Part shown: positions 53,964 through 60,862 of the stretch, in pieces | How positions within the stretch are numbered: the stretch's first letter is position 1 | Layout of the letters: each line of letters starts with the position of its first letter | Assembly (NCBI RefSeq): GCF_009193325.2 | Contig: NZ_CP059856.1 | Location: 2,790,001 to 2,854,000, forward strand | Direction: 5' to 3' | Origin: Bacteroides zhangwenhongii | Lineage (GTDB): Bacteria; Bacteroidota; Bacteroidia; Bacteroidales; Bacteroidaceae | DNA: 64,000 nucleotides | The notes under the pieces: model-generated | Databases searched by the model: none | What the model saw: only the letters and a program-made list of their open reading frames with translations | What the model was told of the DNA's origin: nothing | Program-made: the position numbers and the translations under genes

Positions 53964-56066
53964 TTACTTGTAAGGGTACCAATTGCTATTTTCTTTGAAA
54001 ATATTCTCCGGTGTATACCTCAAGGCTTCCTTCTTTGTAAGCTGTTTGCTCCATGCCACGCGTCCCGATGTATCCGCACCGTCTCCTGTGTTTCCAAATT
54101 CCGCATAACGGGCTGTTCTCTCATTCTCCGGATTCTTCCAATTATGCCAACCTTCGGGACGGATATGTCCGCCAAACTCACAATTAATAAAAGCCGTAGC
54201 GGCATACGGACGCCAAGGACGGCCTAAATAGACCTTTTTCACTCCAGGGGCAGCCGTCAGCTTGCAGTTTTTAAAGACATAGCCGAATTCTTCATTTTGA
54301 GGAGTCGAAGCGGCAGTGATATACGAATCACGTTTGCTATGCAGCTCGCAATACTCAAAAAGCGCAGTGGAAGGACCGAAGATAAAATCAGTAGTACCTT
54401 CTATATAGCAGTTGGTAAACAGCAAACGGCTACCCTCCGAGCCTGTATAAATGGTATCTTGATTTCCAAGAAAGCGGCAGCCGACAAACATCAGCCGGTC
54501 TCCTTCGGTATGGAGGGCAACGGCCTGCCCCAAAGGAGCGGCATTATTCTCAATCGTCAAATCCTTGAAAGTGATATCACTACCCTCCACTTTCACAGTG
54601 TAGGTACGGAATGTCCCCATCTTATTGATATTGGCATGATCATCGTACGTAATAATCGTCTTTTCGGGATCTTCACCTACCAGTTGCACGTTCTTCACCC
54701 ACGAAGGAATCACTAGCTTTTCTTTATATACCCCTTTCTTTATATAGATAGTCACCGTATAATCCATAAAAGCGCGTACCGCCTCCACAGCGTCCTGGAT
54801 ATTACGATACTTACCCGTTCCATCACGTGACACAACCAACGTGTCTTGCTTTTGCTGTTGCTCATAGGGCAAAAGACGTTCATATTCCAGACTCGCCATT
54901 ATGAACGGTCCTACCGCCTTCGGGTCATTATTGCGAATCGTTTCATTGATATAATAATCATAATCGCCTGAACGGTATACTTTTCCTCCCAATCCTGCCA
55001 CCGCGCAAGCCTTCGTGACAGTTACCACTCCATTCTTGTCCACTTCGATAAAATTATTCAGGAAACCTTTATAGCCTTTCAGCGCCACATTCAAATATGA
55101 TTTATCAATATATCCCAGCCGTACCGCCTTGAACAAGGAATAAATAAACATAGCAGAGCAGGAAGATTCCACATAATTCCCCTTATCCCCGCTTCTGTCC
55201 ATCACCTGATACCATCCTCCGGTCTTCGGGTCTTGAAGTTTCTTCACTTGTACGGCAACATTATTCAAAATATCCAGCAGAGAATCTCTTCCGACTTCAT
55301 GCTGCGGAATAAACTCCAGCGCATCAACCAAAGCCATCGCATACCACCCCATCGCACGTCCCCAAGTGTGCTTGGACTGTCCCGTGACGGGATCCGCCCA
55401 ACGTTCGGTGCGGCTCACGTCCGCCGCATGGCGATAAAGCCCGTTCTTTGGATCGTATGTGTGGCGGGCACAGGTCACAAACTGATTGATTACATCCGTA
55501 TAAGCCTGCGGAAGATTATTACGGAACGCATATTCCGCGTAGAAAGGAGCTCCCATATAAATGCCGTCCAGCCACATCTGATGCGGGTAAATCTTTTTGT
55601 GCCAGAAGCCGCCATCCGCATTGCGAGGCTGCCCTTCGAACTGGCTGTAAAGCAAGTCGAGCGCTTTCTTATACTTGGGATTCTTCGTCTGCTCATAAAT
55701 ACGGAAAAGGATTTTACCGGAGTTGATACGGTCGAGACTGTAATCGGTCAGCTTATAAGCGGTAATCGTCCCGTCTTCATGTACCATTGTGTCTGCGTAA
55801 GCGATGGCGTAATCACGAATCTTCTTATCGCCATACGCATCATATACATCGAGCATAGCCCCCAATTCAAGTCCGTGACAATAGTCCCACTTCAACTTCG
55901 GCTGGAAATCAAGCTGCCAGGATTCGGGGCAACGGATCATTTCCGATTCAGTCATCCTCACCGACCAGGGCAATTTGCTGTCTACCTGCTGAGCCGACAA
56001 TACTAAAGGAACGGTTGTTATGAATAAAAACAATATAAAAAAATCAGAAAAGAGAGTCCGTCTCAT
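53964..56066 (-). CDS. GH105-CE8 fusion: unsaturated galacturonyl hydrolase plus pectin methylesterase
   Basis: This 700-residue secreted enzyme has a signal peptide ending at VLSAQ. Residues about 35-395 form a GH105 (alpha/alpha)6 barrel: KWDYCHGLELGAMLDVYDAY, LDRINSGKILF and GGFWHKKIYPHQMWLDGIYMG, with Asp167 as the likely catalytic acid that hydrates the unsaturated sugar. Residues about 415-690 form a CE8 methylesterase with GQAVALH, FLGNQDTIY, GTTDFIFG and LGRPWRPYA. It would remove the 4,5-unsaturated galacturonate left by pectate lyases and strip methyl esters from the same oligosaccharide. It leads the leftward operon, with a -7 element at 56111-56118 and the candidate operator at 56162-56174. 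Confidence 0.94.
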   Translation of the reverse strand: MRRTLFSDFFILFLFITTVPLVLSAQQVDSKLPWSVRMTESEMIRCPESWQLDFQPKLKWDYCHGLELGAMLDVYDAYGDKKIRDYAIAYADTMVHEDGTITAYKLTDYSLDRINSGKILFRIYEQTKNPKYKKALDLLYSQFEGQPRNADGGFWHKKIYPHQMWLDGIYMGAPFYAEYAFRNNLPQAYTDVINQFVTCARHTYDPKNGLYRHAADVSRTERWADPVTGQSKHTWGRAMGWYAMALVDALEFIPQHEVGRDSLLDILNNVAVQVKKLQDPKTGGWYQVMDRSGDKGNYVESSCSAMFIYSLFKAVRLGYIDKSYLNVALKGYKGFLNNFIEVDKNGVVTVTKACAVAGLGGKVYRSGDYDYYINETIRNNDPKAVGPFIMASLEYERLLPYEQQQKQDTLVVSRDGTGKYRNIQDAVEAVRAFMDYTVTIYIKKGVYKEKLVIPSWVKNVQLVGEDPEKTIITYDDHANINKMGTFRTYTVKVEGSDITFKDLTIENNAAPLGQAVALHTEGDRLMFVGCRFLGNQDTIYTGSEGSRLLFTNCYIEGTTDFIFGPSTALFEYCELHSKRDSYITAASTPQNEEFGYVFKNCKLTAAPGVKKVYLGRPWRPYAATAFINCEFGGHIRPEGWHNWKNPENERTARYAEFGNTGDGADTSGRVAWSKQLTKKEALRYTPENIFKENSNWYPYK

Positions 56067-56110
56067 GGATTGCTATTTTAAGGATTAAACATTCAGGTCT
56101 TTTCACGGTA

Positions 56111-56118
56111 CGAAAGTA
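56111..56118 (-). promoter_or_regulatory. -7-like element of the GH105-CE8 gene
   Basis: On the minus strand this reads TACTTTCG, one base off TAnnTTTG, 44 nt upstream of the start codon. Confidence 0.45.
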
Positions 56119-56161
56119 GCACTTTTCCTCCAAAGCCTATGGGATTTTTTAGTCAACTAGG

Positions 56162-56174
56162 TGTATTTTTTGTT
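56162..56174 (+). promoter_or_regulatory. Candidate operator of the pectin locus (GH105-CE8 promoter copy)
   Basis: TGTATTTTTTGTT is identical to the reverse complement of 36603-36615. It sits 44 bp upstream of the -7 element at 56111-56118, the same distance and relative orientation as at susC. Confidence 0.5.
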
Positions 56175-56178
56175 TTTC

Positions 56179-56215
56179 GTGCACGGAAACGACTAATTTT
56201 GTGCACGTAAACGTC
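56179..56215. promoter_or_regulatory. Direct repeat in the divergent GH105-CE8 / EIIC control region
   Basis: GTGCACGGAAACGAC (56179-56193) and GTGCACGTAAACGTC (56201-56215) are direct repeats exactly 22 bp apart, each with the palindrome GTGCAC. They lie 48 bp upstream of the rightward -33 element. They could bind a repressor or activator of the permease and KduI genes. Confidence 0.45.
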
Positions 56216-56262
56216 AAAAATGTCCATTTTTGATGCAATATCTGATAAATTAAGAGTTTCGT

Positions 56263-56294
56263 TTTGGAAGAAAGCGGAAAAGGTCGTACTTTTG
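56263..56294 (+). promoter_or_regulatory. Complete -33/-7 promoter of the EIIC-KduI operon
   Basis: TTTG at 56263-56266 and TACTTTTG at 56287-56294 match both Bacteroides promoter elements with 20 bp between them. The implied leader to 56366 is about 65 nt. Confidence 0.7.
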
Positions 56295-56365
56295 GCACGG
56301 TTTACAACTAATACCCTCTGGGGAAACACAGTAATATATCATTAAAACAGAGAAAAAAGAACAGA

Positions 56366-57766
56366 ATGGAAGAAGTATTCAAGTACATTATCGGTCTTGG
56401 AGCGGCAGTAATGATGCCGGTCATTTTCACAGTCTTAGGAGTATGTATCGGTATTAAACTACCGAAAGCGCTGAAAAGCGGTTTATTAGTAGGTGTCGGT
56501 TTCGTCGGTTTGTCGGTAGTCACAGCGTTGCTTACCAGCAGTCTGGGTCCTGCACTGAGTAAAATGGTAGAAATCTACGGATTGGAATTGGGTATTTTCG
56601 ACATGGGTTGGCCTTCTGCGGCAGCAGTAGCCTATAATACCTCTGTCGGTGCTTTTATTATTCCGGTTTGTTTGGGAGTCAACTTGCTGATGTTGCTTAC
56701 CAAAACGACACGCACTGTCAACATCGACCTTTGGAACTACTGGCATTTCGCTTTTATCGGAGCGATCGTTTATTTTGCTTCCGACAGTATTCTTTGGGGA
56801 TTCTTCGCCGCTATCATCTGCTACATCATCACGCTTGTAATGGCGGATATGACTGCTCCCGCTTTCCAGAAGTTTTATGACAAGATGGACGGTATCTCTA
56901 TCCCTCAGCCGTTCTGCCAAAGTTTTGTTCCATTCGCTATTGTTATCAATAAATTACTTGATATGATTCCGGGATTCGATAAGTTGAATATCGATTCGGA
57001 AGGTATGAAAAAGAAATTCGGACTGATGGGCGAACCGTTGTTCCTGGGTATCGTAATCGGTTGCGGTATCGGAGCGCTGGGTTGCGCAAGCTGGCAAGAA
57101 GTAGTGGACAGCATTCCCGGCATTTTAGGATTGGGTATCAAGATGGGAGCCGTAATGGAATTGATTCCGCGTATCACCAGCCTCTTTATCGAAGGTTTGA
57201 AACCAATCTCCGACGCTACCCGCGAGTTGATTGCCAAGAAATATAAGAACAGCACCGGTTTAAGCATTGGTATGAGTCCCGCTTTGGTGATCGGACATCC
57301 TACTACACTGGTGGTATCTCTGCTTTTGATTCCTGTCACTATCTTCCTGGCTGTTATCCTTCCGGGCAACCGTTTCTTACCGCTGGCTTCTCTGGCAGGT
57401 ATGTTCTACTTGTTCCCGATGATTCTGCCTATCACAAAAGGCAATGTGGTGAAATCATTCATCATCGGTCTGGTAGCCTTGATAGTAGGTCTGTACTTCG
57501 TTACAGAACTGGCAGGATTCTTCACACTGGCTGCCAAAGACGTATATGCAGCTACGGGTGACCCGACAGTAAATATTCCCGCAGGCTTTGAAGGCGGTGC
57601 GCTCGACTTCGCTTCCAGTCTCTTCTGCTGGGGTATCTTCCACCTGACTTACAGCCTGAAGATTGTCGGCCCGGCTATCCTTGTGATACTTGCGCTCGGA
57701 ATGGCTGTTTACAACCGTATCCGCATGACTAGAAAAGATGCGAAAGAAGCATTAGAGAACAAATAA
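56366..57766 (+). CDS. Galactitol-type PTS EIIC-like permease without PTS partners
   Basis: This 466-residue inner-membrane protein has at least ten hydrophobic segments (for example VMMPVIFTVLGVCIGI, FAFIGAIVYFASDSILWGFF, LVVSLLLIPVTIFLAVIL, SFIIGLVALIVGLYFV). It resembles EIIC of the galactitol family, including FDMGWPSAAAVAYNTSVGAF and MGEPLFLGIVIGCGIG. No EIIA or EIIB domain is fused, and none is encoded within the window. The protein may therefore act as a phosphorylation-independent carrier. Its operon partner is KduI, 37 bp downstream, which points to an unsaturated-uronate product or a related uronate as substrate. Confidence 0.82.
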   Translation: MEEVFKYIIGLGAAVMMPVIFTVLGVCIGIKLPKALKSGLLVGVGFVGLSVVTALLTSSLGPALSKMVEIYGLELGIFDMGWPSAAAVAYNTSVGAFIIPVCLGVNLLMLLTKTTRTVNIDLWNYWHFAFIGAIVYFASDSILWGFFAAIICYIITLVMADMTAPAFQKFYDKMDGISIPQPFCQSFVPFAIVINKLLDMIPGFDKLNIDSEGMKKKFGLMGEPLFLGIVIGCGIGALGCASWQEVVDSIPGILGLGIKMGAVMELIPRITSLFIEGLKPISDATRELIAKKYKNSTGLSIGMSPALVIGHPTTLVVSLLLIPVTIFLAVILPGNRFLPLASLAGMFYLFPMILPITKGNVVKSFIIGLVALIVGLYFVTELAGFFTLAAKDVYAATGDPTVNIPAGFEGGALDFASSLFCWGIFHLTYSLKIVGPAILVILALGMAVYNRIRMTRKDAKEALENK

Positions 57767-57803
57767 TCAATGACATAATAATAATCCAATAAAAATTCGA
57801 AAT

Positions 57804-58724
57804 ATGAAAAGATTAGCAATTGCAATGATGTTGGGTATCGCAGCCATGTCTGCTTCAGCCCAAGTAAATTACAAGATGCAAGTGGCTTGCAATCCGCAAG
57901 ACGTGAAAACGTATGATACAAACCGCCTGCGTAGTAGCTTCCTGATGGAAAAAGTAATGGTTCCGAACGAAATCAACGTTACTTATTCCATGTATGACCG
58001 TTTTATCTTCGGTGGAGCAGTTCCTGCAACTAAAGAGCTGGTATTGGAAACTATCGACCCGCTGAAAGCTAAATTCTTTTTGGAACGCCGCGAACTGGGT
58101 GTTATCAACATTGGCGGTGAAGGTATCGTAACCGTAGACGGTAAAGAATACACATTGAAATTCAAAGATGCTTTGTACGTAGGTAGAGGCAAACAGAAAG
58201 TGACTTTCAAGAGCAAAGATTCAAGCAATCCCGCTAAGTTCTACATCAACTCGGCTACTGCTCACAAGGAATACAAGACTCAGTTGATTACAATCGACGG
58301 ACGCAAAGGTTCTCTGAAAGCGAACTCTTTCCCTGCCGGAAAAATGGAAGAAAGCAACGACCGCGTTATCAACCAGCTGATTGTCAACAACGTGCTTGAA
58401 GAAGGCCCTTGCCAATTGCAGATGGGACTGACAGAGTTGAAACCGGGTAGCGTATGGAACACAATGCCTGCACATACTCACAGCCGTCGTATCGAAGCAT
58501 ATTTCTACTTCAACGTACCGGCAGGCAATGCAATCTGCCACTTCATGGGCGAACCGCAAGAAGAACGTATCGTCTGGATGCAGAACGAACAGGCTATCAT
58601 GTCACCGGAATGGTCTATCCACGCCGCTGCCGGAACCAGCAACTATATGTTTATCTGGGGTATGGCGGGTGAGAACCTGGACTATGGAGACATGGACAAG
58701 ATTAAATATACAGAAATGCGCTAA
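57804..58724 (+). CDS. kduI: 5-keto-4-deoxyuronate isomerase KduI with a signal peptide
   Basis: This 306-residue metal-dependent cupin isomerises 5-keto-4-deoxyuronate, the rearranged product of unsaturated galacturonate, to 3-deoxy-D-glycero-2,5-hexodiulosonate. Metal ligands match E. coli KduI: His224, His226 and Glu231 in [13 protein letters not shown], and His273 in [18 protein letters not shown]. The core family text ([28 protein letters not shown]) is intact. The first 20 residues, [20 protein letters not shown], form a clear signal peptide that cytosolic KduI enzymes lack, and the body matches the whole usual length after it. Location in the periplasm is inferred, where the GH105 enzyme and lyases also act. 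An inverted repeat follows the gene. Confidence 0.93.
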   Translation: MKRLAIAMMLGIAAMSASAQVNYKMQVACNPQDVKTYDTNRLRSSFLMEKVMVPNEINVTYSMYDRFIFGGAVPATKELVLETIDPLKAKFFLERRELGVINIGGEGIVTVDGKEYTLKFKDALYVGRGKQKVTFKSKDSSNPAKFYINSATAHKEYKTQLITIDGRKGSLKANSFPAGKMEESNDRVINQLIVNNVLEEGPCQLQMGLTELKPGSVWNTMPAHTHSRRIEAYFYFNVPAGNAICHFMGEPQEERIVWMQNEQAIMSPEWSIHAAAGTSNYMFIWGMAGENLDYGDMDKIKYTEMR

Positions 58725-58770
58725 TCGTTGCGCAGCTCTGAATCACATATCAGTAAGAGAATGTGTTAAT

Positions 58771-58870
58771 ACGCAGATTAACGCAAATTATCGCAGATTG
58801 TTTTAATTATATATAGGTTAACCAACGGCCTATAAAATTACTTCTGTGATAATCTGCGTTAATTTGCGTT
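58771..58870. repeat. Inverted repeat made of 10-bp units downstream of kduI
   Basis: Three consecutive 10-mers of the form ACGCAGATTA/ACGCAAATTA/TCGCAGATTG (58771-58800) are mirrored by AATCTGCGTT/AATTTGCGTT (58851-58870). Arms 58780-58799 and 58851-58870 pair over 20 bp with one mismatch around a 51-nt loop. It could act as a 3'-end hairpin for the EIIC-KduI transcript. Similar short units occur at 47121-47145. Confidence 0.6.
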
Positions 58871-59016
58871 TTATTATTCGTTATGATGCCCCCTTTGAAA
58901 CAAATTACATATATAATGTAACGGATAATACATGAATTCGACCAATTTTTACAAATGAAATCCAGTCGAAATACCGACCTTTGTCAGCGAATCAAAATCT
59001 ATTTAAATCCATTATC

Positions 59017-60465
59017 ATGAATGCATTTCAAAAAACAGGCGAAAAGATGACAAACTACAGATGGACTATCTGTGCTATGCTATTCTTTGCTACTACAGTC
59101 AATTATCTCGACCGACAGGTTCTTTCATTGACCTGGGACGAATTTATCAAACCGGAATTTCATTGGAATGAGGTACACTATGGTACGATCACTTCCGTAT
59201 TTTCTATTGTCTATGCCATTTGCATGTTGTTTGCCGGACGCTTTGTCGACTGGATGGGAACCAAGAAAGGATATCTCTGGGCAATCGGCGTATGGTCGGC
59301 AGGTGCTTGTATGCACGCACTTTGCGGAATCGTAACCGAGCAATACGTAGGTATGCACAGCGCCGCCGAACTGATGGCCGCTACCGGAGACGTTGTTGTC
59401 GTGCTGGCTACCGTAAGTATGTACTGTTTCCTGGCTGCACGCTGTATCCTTGCACTTGGTGAGGCCGGTAACTTCCCTGCAGCTATCAAAGTAACAGCCG
59501 AATATTTCCCGAAGAAAGACCGCGCTTATGCAACTTCCATTTTTAATGCCGGTGCTTCTATCGGTGCTCTGATCGCTCCCGTATCTATCCCATTGCTCGC
59601 TAAGGCTTGGGGATGGGAAATGGCTTTTATCGTTATCGGTGCTCTCGGCTTTATCTGGATGGGAATGTGGGTATTCATGTATACTTCTCCCGACAAGAGC
59701 AAGCACGTCAATAAAGCCGAATTGGACTATATCGAACAAGATAAGTTTGAGGAAGGTGAGATCCCTGCAAATGCAGAAGTGAAGGAAGAAAAGAAAATGA
59801 GCTTCCTCCAATGCTTCACATACAAGCAGACATGGGCTTTTGCCGCCGGTAAGTTTATGACCGACGGTGTGTGGTGGTTCTTCCTGTTCTGGACTCCGTC
59901 TTATCTGAACACCCAATTTGATATTAAGACATCCGATGGATTGGGGATGGCATTGATTTTCACGTTGTATGCGGTGACCATGTTGTCTATCTACGGTGGT
60001 AAACTTCCGACTATCTTTATTAATAAGACAGGTATGAACCCGTATGCTGCCCGTATGAAAGCGATGTTGATTTTCGCATTCTTCCCATTGGTAGTATTGT
60101 TGGCACAGCCGTTAGGAACACTTTCTCCGTGGTTCCCGGTTATTTTAATCGGTATCGGTGGAGCGGCTCACCAATCATGGTCGGCCAATATCTTCTCTAC
60201 GGTGGGCGATATGTTCCCCAAAACCGCAATTGCAAGTATTACAGGTATCGGCGGTATGGCCGGTGGCGTAGGTTCTATGCTTATGCAATACGGTGCGGGC
60301 GTATTATTTGTGCATGCTGACGAAACCCACATGACATTCATGGGATTTGAAGGCAAACCTGCCGGATATTTCATCATGTTCTGTATCTGTGCAGTATCTT
60401 ACTTGCTCGGATGGGTGATTATGAAAGCATTAGTTCCGAAATACAAACCTATCGTATTGGATTAA
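59017..60465 (+). CDS. MFS transporter of the hexuronate (ACS/ExuT-like) type
   Basis: This proton-coupled permease of about 482 residues has twelve predicted membrane segments. It starts with RWTICAMLFFATTVNYLDRQVLS, where the NYLDR motif is typical of the anion:cation symporter group containing hexuronate carriers. Later motifs are GRFVDWMGTKKGY (MFS motif A loop) and ALGEAGNFPAAIKVTAEYFPKKDRA. The reading frame is open back to a TTG at 58981, but that TTG overlaps a possible -7 element (ACCTTTGT), so the ATG at 59017 is the likely start. Import of galacturonate or the KduI product is inferred from the family and position. A strong terminator follows. Confidence 0.9.
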   Translation: MNAFQKTGEKMTNYRWTICAMLFFATTVNYLDRQVLSLTWDEFIKPEFHWNEVHYGTITSVFSIVYAICMLFAGRFVDWMGTKKGYLWAIGVWSAGACMHALCGIVTEQYVGMHSAAELMAATGDVVVVLATVSMYCFLAARCILALGEAGNFPAAIKVTAEYFPKKDRAYATSIFNAGASIGALIAPVSIPLLAKAWGWEMAFIVIGALGFIWMGMWVFMYTSPDKSKHVNKAELDYIEQDKFEEGEIPANAEVKEEKKMSFLQCFTYKQTWAFAAGKFMTDGVWWFFLFWTPSYLNTQFDIKTSDGLGMALIFTLYAVTMLSIYGGKLPTIFINKTGMNPYAARMKAMLIFAFFPLVVLLAQPLGTLSPWFPVILIGIGGAAHQSWSANIFSTVGDMFPKTAIASITGIGGMAGGVGSMLMQYGAGVLFVHADETHMTFMGFEGKPAGYFIMFCICAVSYLLGWVIMKALVPKYKPIVLD

Positions 60466-60494
60466 TTCATCCACTTACGTTAGATAACAAACAA

Positions 60495-60530
60495 GAGGGG
60501 GAACTCATCACGAGTTCCCCCTCTCTCTTG
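60495..60530 (+). terminator. Intrinsic terminator of the MFS transporter gene
   Basis: GAGGGGGAACTC (60495-60506) and GAGTTCCCCCTC (60512-60523) form a 12-bp perfect stem with a 5-nt loop. The tail is CT-rich rather than a pure T run. Confidence 0.75.
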
Positions 60531-60568
60531 TGTATTAACAATAAATTTCTTTGAAAAAGGAAAAAATA

Positions 60569-60599
60569 AAAAAGCCTCTTCTCACGAAGAAGGCTTTTT
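60569..60599. terminator. Bidirectional intrinsic terminator
   Basis: AAAAAGCC..TTC pairs with GAAGAAGGCTTTTT around a TCAC loop with one bulge, with A and T runs on opposite sides. It serves leftward transcripts from the small RNA or helicase, and any rightward read-through. Confidence 0.75.
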
Positions 60600-60703
60600 A
60601 GGTTTACTTATTCTGCACCATCTTCCTGCAATATTTTCAATTGCAACACTTGAGATGAAGTGTCATTGCATTCTCATAATGAAGAATAGTAAACGTTAAG
60701 ATG

Positions 60704-60729
60704 AAAAAAAGGGAAGTCTCACGACTTCC
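60704..60729 (-). terminator. Leftward intrinsic terminator
   Basis: GGAAGTC (60712-60718) and GACTTCC (60723-60729) form a 7-bp stem with a TCAC loop. On the minus strand it is followed by CTTTTTTT. Confidence 0.65.
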
Positions 60730-60777
60730 ACAATTCTTCTAACCTTAAATCTAAATCTCTATGAAAAAAACGTGCTG

Positions 60778-60785
60778 CAAATATA
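60778..60785 (-). promoter_or_regulatory. -7 element of the candidate leftward small RNA
   Basis: On the minus strand this reads TATATTTG, matching TAnnTTTG. It lies downstream of the helicase stop codon and has no coding region after it. Confidence 0.45.
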
Positions 60786-60862
60786 GGCGTTTGTTCAACA
60801 TAGAGGTGTTAATGAATCGCATAAAGAGAGAATAAAAACTAACATTTGCAAAAATTAGCAAA

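Larger units (their letters stand above)
60560..60771 (-). ncRNA. Candidate leftward small RNA downstream of the helicase gene
   Basis: A -7 element reading TATATTTG on the minus strand (60778-60785) has no gene in front of it, and intrinsic terminators follow at 60704-60729 and 60560-60599. The transcript would be about 65 nt if it stops at the first or about 210 nt if it stops at the second. The interior contains a second stem-loop (TGCAA...ACACTT pairing with AAGTGTTGCA). I do not recognise the family with certainty. The only notable open frame, a 24-codon plus-strand one at 60761-60835, lacks a promoter. Confidence 0.42.

Noticed and set aside
58981..59016. TTG start adding 12 residues to the MFS transporter
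   Set aside because: The TTG overlaps a possible -7 element and the ATG at 59017 gives a normal N-terminus for the family.
60761..60835. 24-codon open frame starting ATGAAAAAAACG
   Set aside because: It has no promoter on its strand, overlaps the minus-strand promoter of the candidate small RNA, and the peptide has no recognisable feature.
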